A DNA stretch of 64,000 nt from Bacillota bacterium. Its GTDB lineage: Bacteria; Bacillota; Clostridia; Christensenellales; SZUA-584. The DNA is taken from positions 3,706 through 67,705 of the forward strand of contig JAEWBO010000033.1 of assembly GCA_023391105.1 (NCBI GenBank). Reading direction: 5' to 3'. Shown here one piece after another: positions 58,068 through 64,000 of this stretch. The position numbers and the translations under genes are program-made. Under the pieces are notes generated by a model. It was given only the letters and a program-made list of their open reading frames with translations, was not told the DNA's origin and ran no database searches. How positions within the stretch are numbered: position 1 is the first letter of the stretch; each line of letters starts with the position of its first letter.

Positions 58068-58141
58068 CAATAAAATGTTCTGTATCCTTGGTAAAACTGG
58101 ATGGATTGGCGGTTGGTGGATAACGTCAAGGGGGTATGAAT

Positions 58142-58957
58142 ATGAAGAGTATGATGCGAGGGCAGAAGAGGCGCCGAAGGCGACATGCCGTGCTCAGGAT
58201 ATGCTTTATTTCGATACCGGTTTTGGCAGTCATCACATGGCTGCTGTTTTTTAATGGCGGTGATAAGTTTCAGGTCACAAATAGGCCGACAGCTACCGCG
58301 CCGGTTGATTCAGTCGCGCCAACTCAAACGCCGACAGAATCGGTGCTTGGCGTATCGACAGCGGAAGTCACGCCGCAGAGCTCAATTGACAAAAATGACT
58401 GGCGGCTTATGCTCGTTAATACGCAGCACAGCTTGACAGACGGCTTTGAGGTTAAGCTGACGGAGCTGAAAAACGGGCACGCAATCGACGAGCGCTGTTA
58501 TTCCGATCTCCAGCAGATGATGGATGACTGCCGTGCGGCAGGGCTTGATCCTTTAATATGCTCATCGTATCGGTCGAAGGAAAAACAGCAAGAATTGTTT
58601 GACAACAAGGTGCTAAGGCTCAAAGAACAGGGGCTTTCAGAGGACGAGGCGCGTGAAAAAGCGGCAACGATTGTGGCTGTTCCGGGCACAAGCGAGCACC
58701 AAACGGGGTTGGCGCTTGATATCGTTGATATAAGCAATCAGAACTTGGACGAGTCTCAGGAAAGCACGCCCGTTCAGCAGTGGCTGTTGAAAAACTGCTG
58801 GCAGTATGGTTTTATACTGAGATATCCGAAAGACAAAGTCGATATCACAGGTATTGTGTACGAAGCTTGGCATTACCGCTATGTGGGCAGGGAAGCTGCG
58901 CAGGCGATACAAGAGCAAGGTATTTGCTTGGAGGAGTATCTTGCGCAGGCGGAGTGA
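58142..58957 (+). CDS. Membrane-anchored D-alanyl-D-alanine carboxypeptidase, VanY/M15B type
   Basis: Zinc metallopeptidase removing terminal D-Ala from peptidoglycan stems. AGGGGG is 7 nt from the ATG at 58142 but 1 nt from the in-frame ATG at 58136. 271 residues: a basic start (MKSMMRGQKRRRRRH), a signal anchor (about 17-36), a Thr/Pro linker, and the M15 domain with SSYRSKEKQQELF, the zinc motif SEHQTGLALDI near 184-194 and EAWHYRYVG near 241. All zinc ligands and the catalytic Glu are present. No van regulatory genes adjoin it, so a housekeeping role is likely. Confidence 0.92.
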   Translation: MKSMMRGQKRRRRRHAVLRICFISIPVLAVITWLLFFNGGDKFQVTNRPTATAPVDSVAPTQTPTESVLGVSTAEVTPQSSIDKNDWRLMLVNTQHSLTDGFEVKLTELKNGHAIDERCYSDLQQMMDDCRAAGLDPLICSSYRSKEKQQELFDNKVLRLKEQGLSEDEAREKAATIVAVPGTSEHQTGLALDIVDISNQNLDESQESTPVQQWLLKNCWQYGFILRYPKDKVDITGIVYEAWHYRYVGREAAQAIQEQGICLEEYLAQAE

Positions 58958-58992
58958 CATATTCGGAAGGAACGAGGGGTATGGTGTTACCA

Positions 58993-59021
58993 TTGATTTT
59001 TTGCGTTTCTCGATGTAAAAT
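58993..59021 (+). promoter_or_regulatory. tsaC promoter, probably giving a leaderless mRNA
   Basis: TTGATT (58993-58998), 17 nt, TAAAAT (59016-59021). The expected start is about 59028, some 4 nt before the ATG at 59032, and there is no Shine-Dalgarno. Confidence 0.6.
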
Positions 59022-59031
59022 ATAGAATCAG

Positions 59032-60057
59032 ATGATAATAGATATACGGGATGAGTATTATAATCATATAGAAGAAGCGGCCAAAGTCATAAAAAGCGGA
59101 GGCCTTGTCGGCATGCCGACCGAAACGGTCTATGGCCTTGCGGCCAGCGCGTTTGATGAACAGGCCGTGGCTGCGATATTTGAGATGAAGGGACGGCCGC
59201 AGGATAATCCCCTCATTGTGCATGTGGACGGGATACTCATGGCGCGAGAGCTGGGGCAGCTGTGCGAAAAAGCAGAAAGGCTTGCGGCTGAGTTCTGGCC
59301 GGGGCCGCTGACCATGGTGTTAAAGAGCACCGGGCGCGTGCCAAAATCTGTGAGCGCGGGTCTGGATACATTGGCTCTGCGCATGCCGGACTGCGACGCG
59401 GCGCTGAGCCTGATATCGGCATCGGATGTGCCCGTTGCGGCACCCAGTGCGAACAAGTCCGGCAGTCCAAGCCCCACAACGGCGGCGCATGTGATGGCGG
59501 ATTTTGGAGAGAGCCTCATGGTGCTGGACGCGGGGGAATGCCGCATCGGCCTTGAATCCACGGTCATCGATATGACGCGCGACGTACCGATCATTTTGCG
59601 GCCCGGCGCAGTCACGCAGGAGATGATTGCGGAATGCATCGGCGAGGTGGACTGCGCAAACGCGTTTGCGCCTTTTGAGGGAGACCAACCCGCAGCGCCC
59701 GGTATGAAATATCGCCATTACGCGCCCAAGGCGGATGTGACAGTGGTGGAAGGAAGCCCCGCTTCGGTGACGGAGGCGGTCAAATACCTCTTTGACAAGG
59801 ACTTGAAAAAGGGCGAGAAGCCGTTGGTGCTTGCGCTTCAGGAGAACAAAAGGTATTATGGACGGCGTGATCTTGTCGTGACGGGCAGCATCCGCGACGC
59901 GAGCGAGGCCGCAAAGAATATGTACGCATTGCTTCGCAAAGCGGATGATGAGGGCTACTCAAAGATATACTTTGAAGCAGTACCAAAAACAGGAATTGGC
60001 TTTGCCGTGATGAACAGGATCTATAAAGCGGCAGCATATAATATCGTAAAGGTTTAG
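59032..60057 (+). CDS. tsaC: L-threonylcarbamoyladenylate synthase (TsaC2/Sua5)
   Basis: Makes threonylcarbamoyl-AMP from Thr, bicarbonate and ATP for the t6A37 modification of ANN-decoding tRNAs. 341 residues, the long Sua5 form. The YrdC domain (about 10-200) has GLVGMPTETVYGLA and KGRPQDNPLIVHV, with the KxR...SxN substrate pattern (APSANKSG); after a linker with PGMKYRHYAPKA comes the C-terminal Sua5 domain (about 235-341). It is followed after 15 nt by the phosphatase gene, matching the ywlC-ywlE arrangement in Bacillus. Confidence 0.94.
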   Translation: MIIDIRDEYYNHIEEAAKVIKSGGLVGMPTETVYGLAASAFDEQAVAAIFEMKGRPQDNPLIVHVDGILMARELGQLCEKAERLAAEFWPGPLTMVLKSTGRVPKSVSAGLDTLALRMPDCDAALSLISASDVPVAAPSANKSGSPSPTTAAHVMADFGESLMVLDAGECRIGLESTVIDMTRDVPIILRPGAVTQEMIAECIGEVDCANAFAPFEGDQPAAPGMKYRHYAPKADVTVVEGSPASVTEAVKYLFDKDLKKGEKPLVLALQENKRYYGRRDLVVTGSIRDASEAAKNMYALLRKADDEGYSKIYFEAVPKTGIGFAVMNRIYKAAAYNIVKV

Positions 60058-60072
60058 GAGGAGAAATAAATA

Positions 60073-60552
60073 ATGAACGTTCTTTTTGTGTGTACAGGCA
60101 ATACATGCAGAAGCCCCATGGCGGAAGAACTGGCGGATGATGCAGCGGGCCGAAGTACTCACTTAAAAGACATGTCGTTTCAATCGGCCGGCACGTTTGC
60201 CTGCGAGGGGACGCCTGCGTCGCCCGAAGCGATAGAGGTGATGGCCGAGGTTGATTTGGATATTGAAAAGCACCGTGCGCAGCAGTTTGACAGGGAGCTC
60301 GCGCAGTGGGCAGATATCATACTCGCGATGGAAGCAAGGCACATTGAAGAGATGGAAGCAATGGCGCCGGATCAGGAAGACAAGATGCATACGCTGCTGG
60401 GGTTTGCGGCGGGTGTTGACGGGTATCCCGGTGAATCGGGCTACGACATTATGGATCCGTACCGAGAACCAGTTGAGGAATATCGTCTCGCGCGCGATCA
60501 GATAATGGAGGCTGTCGGCCGTGCTTTGCAGCGTATGGAAAAAGAAAAATAA
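60073..60552 (+). CDS. Low-molecular-weight phosphatase, YwlE-like protein-arginine phosphatase
   Basis: 159 residues. The phosphate loop is CTGNTCRS (Cys7 to Ser14) and the general acid Asp sits in MDPYREP near residue 130. Thr11 replaces the Ile common in tyrosine phosphatases; in Bacillus YwlE this Thr is reported to select phosphoarginine. Together with its position after a Sua5 gene this favours an arginine phosphatase over a tyrosine phosphatase. The matching kinase McsB is not in this window. A terminator follows. Confidence 0.87.
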   Translation: MNVLFVCTGNTCRSPMAEELADDAAGRSTHLKDMSFQSAGTFACEGTPASPEAIEVMAEVDLDIEKHRAQQFDRELAQWADIILAMEARHIEEMEAMAPDQEDKMHTLLGFAAGVDGYPGESGYDIMDPYREPVEEYRLARDQIMEAVGRALQRMEKEK

Positions 60553-60568
60553 CAAAAGATCGATGGAC

Positions 60569-60598
60569 AGGCGGGGCAATTATGCGTCGCCTTTTTTT
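60569..60598 (+). terminator. Terminator after the phosphatase gene
   Basis: AGGCG and CGCCT with an inner GCA/TGC pair, followed by seven T. The 60599-60694 stretch shows nothing further. Confidence 0.7.
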
Positions 60599-60694
60599 AT
60601 GCCCACCCTCGAAAAATGGTGTTTTTTAGGACGAATTGGCGTTATCGCAGGCGTATATCCCACGGTTTGCACCCGCGGCGGCCCATGCCGTGAC

Positions 60695-60724
60695 TTGTAC
60701 ATATCACTAAGTGCATAGTATAAT
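60695..60724 (+). promoter_or_regulatory. Promoter of the penicillin-binding protein gene
   Basis: TTGTAC (60695-60700), 18 nt, TATAAT (60719-60724); GGGAGGA follows at 60731. Confidence 0.65.
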
Positions 60725-60745
60725 ACGCGTTGGGAGGATAGACCC

Positions 60746-62767
60746 ATGCGGATAATAAAAATGCTGATATGTGTGCTGGCCGTGCTTATGCTCTCGGCGT
60801 GCACTGCTGATCAGGAGCCGGAATACAATATCACGTCCTGGCTGGATGCGATGAAGGCCATGGATTATGAAGCCATGTGGGCACAGGTTGAGCCCGCTGT
60901 TGATATTGAAAAGGACAGCTTTATTAAAAAGTACGATAACATCTTTTCGGGGCTCGGCGTTAAAGAGATCACATTTGACAACATTTCAGGGCCAGACGCA
61001 AATGGCAGCTTCACATACACCGCGACATATAAAACCGAGGAGTATGGTGATTTTACCAACGATTATGCGCTCCAGATGGTTTGGAACGAAGAAGGAAACC
61101 GCGTTTACTGGAACTATTCGCTTATTTTTCCCGACATGGAGGAAGGCGGCACGGTGCGTGTGAAAACGCTCAAAGCCAGCCGCGGAGAGATCTTCGCGGA
61201 TGACGGCACCCTGTTGGCAAAAAACACATATGCCGATACGCTTTATATGGACACCACCAAGATTGAGGATATCACGGCAGTTGGCAATGTGGTGTGCCCG
61301 CTGGCAGACATGACGCAGGCTGAATTGAAGGAGATGTATGACAAAGCTCAGGAAAACGGTACGCAGATCGTCAAGCTGGACGCGTATTTTGCGGATGAGC
61401 TTAATGAAACTCAAAGACAAAGCATACTGAGTGTACCGGGGCTGGGTATCGACGATAAGATGTATACGCCGATTCGTGACTATCCGCTTAAAGAGAGCGC
61501 CTCACACATCATCGGGTACATGGGTTATCCTGACGCAGAAAATCCGCCCGAAGGTTATAAAGACTCTGATAGATTGGGTGTGACGGGGCTTGAAGCCGCA
61601 TATGAAGCTGAACTTCGCGGGAAGGACGGCAAAATCATATATATTGAAAACAAATGGGGCGATAACGTCCGAACACTTTGGGAAGTGCCGATGGAGGAGG
61701 GGCAGGACTTGCGTCTCGCTATTAAGCCTAATCTTCAGCAAAAAGCTTACGAGGCGCTGGAAGCAAACTTGAGCTTAGAGGAAGGCCAGTCGGGCGTGGC
61801 GATTGTGATGGACGCGGAACACGGATACGTGGAGGCCATGGCCCAATACCCTTCTTATGACAACAACTGGTTCACCTTTTCATTGACGGATGAACAATTG
61901 GCGTATCTGTTCGAATCGGATTTCAGCCCGCAGCTGTCACTGGCCACACAGGGCAATTATCCTCCCGGCAGCGTGATCAAGCCGTTTTCGGGGACGGCTG
62001 CGCTGGAGGGCGGTGCGATTACGCCGGATACAGAGTTTGACGGCCAGATTGTGGACGACGTTTGGCAGTCCGAGGATCTGCACGTGAGAGTCAAGCGCAT
62101 CGACGATAACGCAGGCTCGCCGTTGAAGCTTGCCAATGCGCTCAAGTCTTCGGATAATATTTATTTTGCTTTTGCGGCATTGCAGCTGGGGGCTGACAAA
62201 CTGATTGAATATTATAAACGCATTGGATTTGAGCAGGAAATGCCGTTTGATTTGCCGGTGAATACGTCGGGTGTGATGAATCCGGGCAGAATGATCACAA
62301 ATCAGCTGATTGCGGATATGGGTTACGGACAGGGTGAGCTCGTTTTGGCGCCCATACAGCTTGCGGCCATGTATACGGCCTTCGCGAACCAAACAGGCGA
62401 TATCATGCAGCCTATACTCGTCAAAAAGCTGTGCCGTACAGAAGGCCTTGATTACGTGACGGTCAACCAGAATGAAGGAAAGGTATGGATCGAAAACGCA
62501 GTGTCGCAGCAAAGTCTCGACACGCTTACGCCTATGCTGCAGAATGTGATTGATCGCGGCACAGGACACGAGGCTGACATACCCGGTGTTCCCATGGCGG
62601 GAAAAACGGGGACGGCTGAGATCCAAAATAAAGCACGCGAGATTTCATGGTTTGCATGCTACTGGCTAGACGGCTATTACGATCGCCTTGTTGTGGTGAT
62701 GGTGGACGTGGCGGCTGAGAAAGGCCCTGTGAAGTTTAATATCGCCAATGAACTGCTGGCACCGTAA
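60746..62767 (+). CDS. Class B penicillin-binding protein with MecA-like N-terminal domain, lipoprotein
   Basis: Peptidoglycan transpeptidase, 673 residues. The signal peptide ends in the lipobox MLSAC (Cys19), then an NTF2-like MecA N-terminal domain (about 25-135), a dimerisation domain starting TLKASRGEIFADDGTLLA, and the transpeptidase domain with SVIK (Ser409, Lys412), SDN near 468 and KTG near 619. All three motifs are intact. The domain order is that of PBP2a/PBP3 of Firmicutes, a group that includes low-affinity enzymes. Beta-lactam affinity cannot be read from this. It has its own promoter. Confidence 0.92.
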   Translation: MRIIKMLICVLAVLMLSACTADQEPEYNITSWLDAMKAMDYEAMWAQVEPAVDIEKDSFIKKYDNIFSGLGVKEITFDNISGPDANGSFTYTATYKTEEYGDFTNDYALQMVWNEEGNRVYWNYSLIFPDMEEGGTVRVKTLKASRGEIFADDGTLLAKNTYADTLYMDTTKIEDITAVGNVVCPLADMTQAELKEMYDKAQENGTQIVKLDAYFADELNETQRQSILSVPGLGIDDKMYTPIRDYPLKESASHIIGYMGYPDAENPPEGYKDSDRLGVTGLEAAYEAELRGKDGKIIYIENKWGDNVRTLWEVPMEEGQDLRLAIKPNLQQKAYEALEANLSLEEGQSGVAIVMDAEHGYVEAMAQYPSYDNNWFTFSLTDEQLAYLFESDFSPQLSLATQGNYPPGSVIKPFSGTAALEGGAITPDTEFDGQIVDDVWQSEDLHVRVKRIDDNAGSPLKLANALKSSDNIYFAFAALQLGADKLIEYYKRIGFEQEMPFDLPVNTSGVMNPGRMITNQLIADMGYGQGELVLAPIQLAAMYTAFANQTGDIMQPILVKKLCRTEGLDYVTVNQNEGKVWIENAVSQQSLDTLTPMLQNVIDRGTGHEADIPGVPMAGKTGTAEIQNKAREISWFACYWLDGYYDRLVVVMVDVAAEKGPVKFNIANELLAP

Positions 62768-62800
62768 AGCCAGTATCCGAATTTATATAAGGAGAAAGAC

Positions 62801-63265
62801 ATGATTACAAGTGCGTTTATTCCGGGTACGGAGGACATTAGCGAACCGTTTGCGATTCGCAAAGAGGTTTTTGTGAAGGAACAGAATATCTCCGAAGAGG
62901 AGGAGTTTGACGAGTTTGACGCACAGGCGCTGCATCTGATTGTTTATGTGGATGAGCAGCCGGCTGCCACGGGACGCATCTGGCATGACGGGAGAGCATT
63001 CCACATTGGGCGTCTTGCCGTACTGAAGCAGTTTCGCGGCCAGAAGATTGGTGACCTTGCGTTAAGGCTGCTGCTCTACAAGACGTTTTCATCGGGCGCC
63101 CAAGTTGTAGAAATCAGTGCGCAAACCTATATTGTGCCGCTGTACAAAAAGTTTGGATTTAAGGAATATGGAGAAGAATATATTGAGGCGGGCATTCCTC
63201 ATATCGCCATGAAGGTTGGCAAGGATGAGGTGGTTTACCCGTCGGCCTGCCAAGGACAGCGTTAA
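62801..63265 (+). CDS. GNAT N-acetyltransferase (ElaA/YjcF-like)
   Basis: 154 residues; AAGGAG precedes the ATG. The pattern EPFAIRKEVFVKEQNISEEEEFD at 10-32 followed by ATGRIWHDGRAFHIGRLAV and the acetyl-CoA loop QFRGQKIGDLAL, then a closing VPLYKKFGFKEYGEEY, matches the YjcF/ElaA group of GNAT enzymes. It belongs to a compact group with the next two genes (gaps of 9 nt and a 4-nt overlap). Substrate unknown. Confidence 0.88.
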   Translation: MITSAFIPGTEDISEPFAIRKEVFVKEQNISEEEEFDEFDAQALHLIVYVDEQPAATGRIWHDGRAFHIGRLAVLKQFRGQKIGDLALRLLLYKTFSSGAQVVEISAQTYIVPLYKKFGFKEYGEEYIEAGIPHIAMKVGKDEVVYPSACQGQR

Positions 63266-63274
63266 GGAGCAGAT

Positions 63275-63676
63275 ATGGAAATAGAGATGAAACCGGGCAT
63301 TTGCGCACAGGCGGAGACCATTGTTGAGATGAAGGATACCGCAAAAGCCGTGGAAAGCGGGCTCGCTGAGGTGTTTGCGACGCCTATGATGATCGCGTTA
63401 ATGGAAAAAGCGGCGTATACCGCGGTGCAGCCGCAGCTGCCGGAAGGCTATTCCACTGTGGGTATCCGCATAGACGCTTCGCATCTGGCGGCGACGCCTG
63501 TCGGCGTTAGAGTTTGGGCCAAGGCCACGCTGGCGGAGGTAAACGGCAAGAGGCTGATATTTGATATCGAAGCACATGATGAGCAGGATAAGATTGGCGA
63601 AGCGCGTCATGAGCGCTATATAATAGAAGAAAGCCGTTTTTTATATAAAGCCTATGAAAAGGTGAAAAAGGAATGA
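63275..63676 (+). CDS. FlK-like hot-dog thioesterase
   Basis: 133 residues of hot-dog fold. The start follows AAGGAG. Recognisable are VFATPMMIALMEKAA, the central helix region containing the Glu, GYSTVGIRIDASHLAATPVG with His, and LIFDIEAHDEQDKIGEARHERYII. The family is named for the fluoroacetyl-CoA thioesterase FlK, but most bacterial members have unknown substrates; general acyl-CoA clean-up is likely. Its TGA overlaps the ATG of the PHP gene (ATGA). Confidence 0.83.
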   Translation: MEIEMKPGICAQAETIVEMKDTAKAVESGLAEVFATPMMIALMEKAAYTAVQPQLPEGYSTVGIRIDASHLAATPVGVRVWAKATLAEVNGKRLIFDIEAHDEQDKIGEARHERYIIEESRFLYKAYEKVKKE

Positions 63677-64000
63677 AGGTTGATCTTCATATTCATACAA
63701 CGTTTTCGGACGGCGAGCTCACGCCGCAGGAAGTCGCTCAAAGAGCGGCGGCCGCAGGGCTGGCTGCTTTTGCGATCACGGATCATGACGAATGCCGCGG
63801 GTTTGGCACGCTGGAAAAAACCGACGGAGCGATTGCGGGCATTGAGTTAGCGGCACATATGAATGGTGAAGCTCATGTTCTGGGGCTGGATATAAACTGT
63901 GGCAACGACACATTGGTTGCGCATGTGCAAAAGGCAGCGCATTCACGTGTTAACAGGGCATACGAGATCATTGAGCGGTTGAACCATGATGGTATTGCGG
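63673..64000 (+). CDS. PHP-domain metal-dependent phosphoesterase (3' truncated by window edge)
   Basis: Starts with the ATGA overlap at 63673 and runs off the window after about 109 residues. The N-terminus MKVDLHIHTTFSDGELTP is the PHP motif I with its HxH metal ligands; AFAITDHDECRGF is motif II. GIELAAHMNGEAHVLGLDI continues the family pattern with a Glu and His. Relatives include YciV/TrpH-type nucleases and histidinol-phosphatase; the cut-off prevents a choice. Confidence 0.88.
   Translation, partial: MKVDLHIHTTFSDGELTPQEVAQRAAAAGLAAFAITDHDECRGFGTLEKTDGAIAGIELAAHMNGEAHVLGLDINCGNDTLVAHVQKAAHSRVNRAYEIIERLNHDGIA

Noticed and set aside
58142..58957. Reading the VanY-type gene as part of a vancomycin-resistance cluster
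   Set aside because: vanR, vanS, vanH, vanX and a ligase are absent from the surroundings; M15 carboxypeptidases are common housekeeping enzymes.
60746..62767. Reading the PBP as an acquired mecA resistance gene
   Set aside because: No mecR/mecI regulators, recombinase or mobile-element borders are nearby, and Firmicutes have native PBPs with the same N-terminal domain.

Overview
The window is bacterial chromosome from a low-to-mid GC Gram-positive, most likely an anaerobic member of the Clostridia. Evidence: a long SRP RNA with an Alu domain, the parA-parB-parS and dnaA-dnaN origin region, a RemB (DUF370) gene ahead of gyrB, long-form HPF, formate-tetrahydrofolate ligase, a DUF5711 protein, strong AGGAGG-type ribosome binding sites with several TTG and GTG starts, and many consensus sigma-A promoters with 17-nt spacers. 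No phage, insertion sequence, CRISPR array, rRNA or tRNA gene was seen. The species cannot be named from the sequence alone.

Layout. 0-3 kb: glnS (5' truncated) and gltX. 3-6 kb: a likely 30-residue membrane peptide gene, fhs, and a membrane diguanylate cyclase, all on the minus strand. 6-9 kb: DeoR-type regulator, sugar-phosphate dehydrogenase and pgsA. 9-14 kb: a minus-strand group of a membrane beta-propeller protein, an alpha/beta hydrolase, a CCA/polyA polymerase and dapF. 14-17 kb: acetyltransferase, pyrimidine-nucleoside phosphorylase and an NlpC/P60 hydrolase with three peptidoglycan-binding repeats. 17-20 kb: dnaA, a well-formed oriC (paired DnaA boxes followed by a DnaA-trio track) and dnaN. 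20-27 kb: DedA-like and SGNH proteins, parA-parB with three parS sites, cvpA, a DUF5711 protein and a lipid kinase. 27-31 kb: a CcdA/TlpA thiol-redox pair, an MltG-like lipoprotein, purA and SRP RNA. 31-40 kb: hpf, purL, remB, gyrB and gyrA. 40-45 kb: a possible structured RNA, an anchored solute-binding protein, nadE and a glycerol-1-phosphate dehydrogenase. 45-51 kb: LCP protein, MreB, Dus, a membrane protein, lysS and greA. 51-55 kb: serC, serA, a cyclophilin and ychF. 55.7-58 kb: a DUF39 / NIL-ferredoxin / UPF0280 cluster. 58-64 kb: VanY-type carboxypeptidase, TsaC, a YwlE-like phosphatase, a class B PBP with a MecA-like N-terminus, and a GNAT/thioesterase/PHP group.

How it works together. 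The centre of the window is the replication origin and its segregation system (DnaA, sliding clamp, ParAB-parS, gyrase), surrounded by cell-envelope, purine, serine and tRNA-charging functions. The most notable accessory unit is the three-gene cluster at 55.7-58.1 kb. It matches the set of families (COG1900, NIL-ferredoxin, COG2122) linked in methanogens to direct homocysteine formation from aspartate semialdehyde and sulfide, and here it forms one apparent operon in a bacterium. Other points worth a look are the oriC architecture, two apparently leaderless genes (NlpC/P60 and tsaC), a GyrA with Met at the usual acidic position 87, an SRP RNA with a UGAC tetraloop, and a possible small RNA downstream of gyrA.
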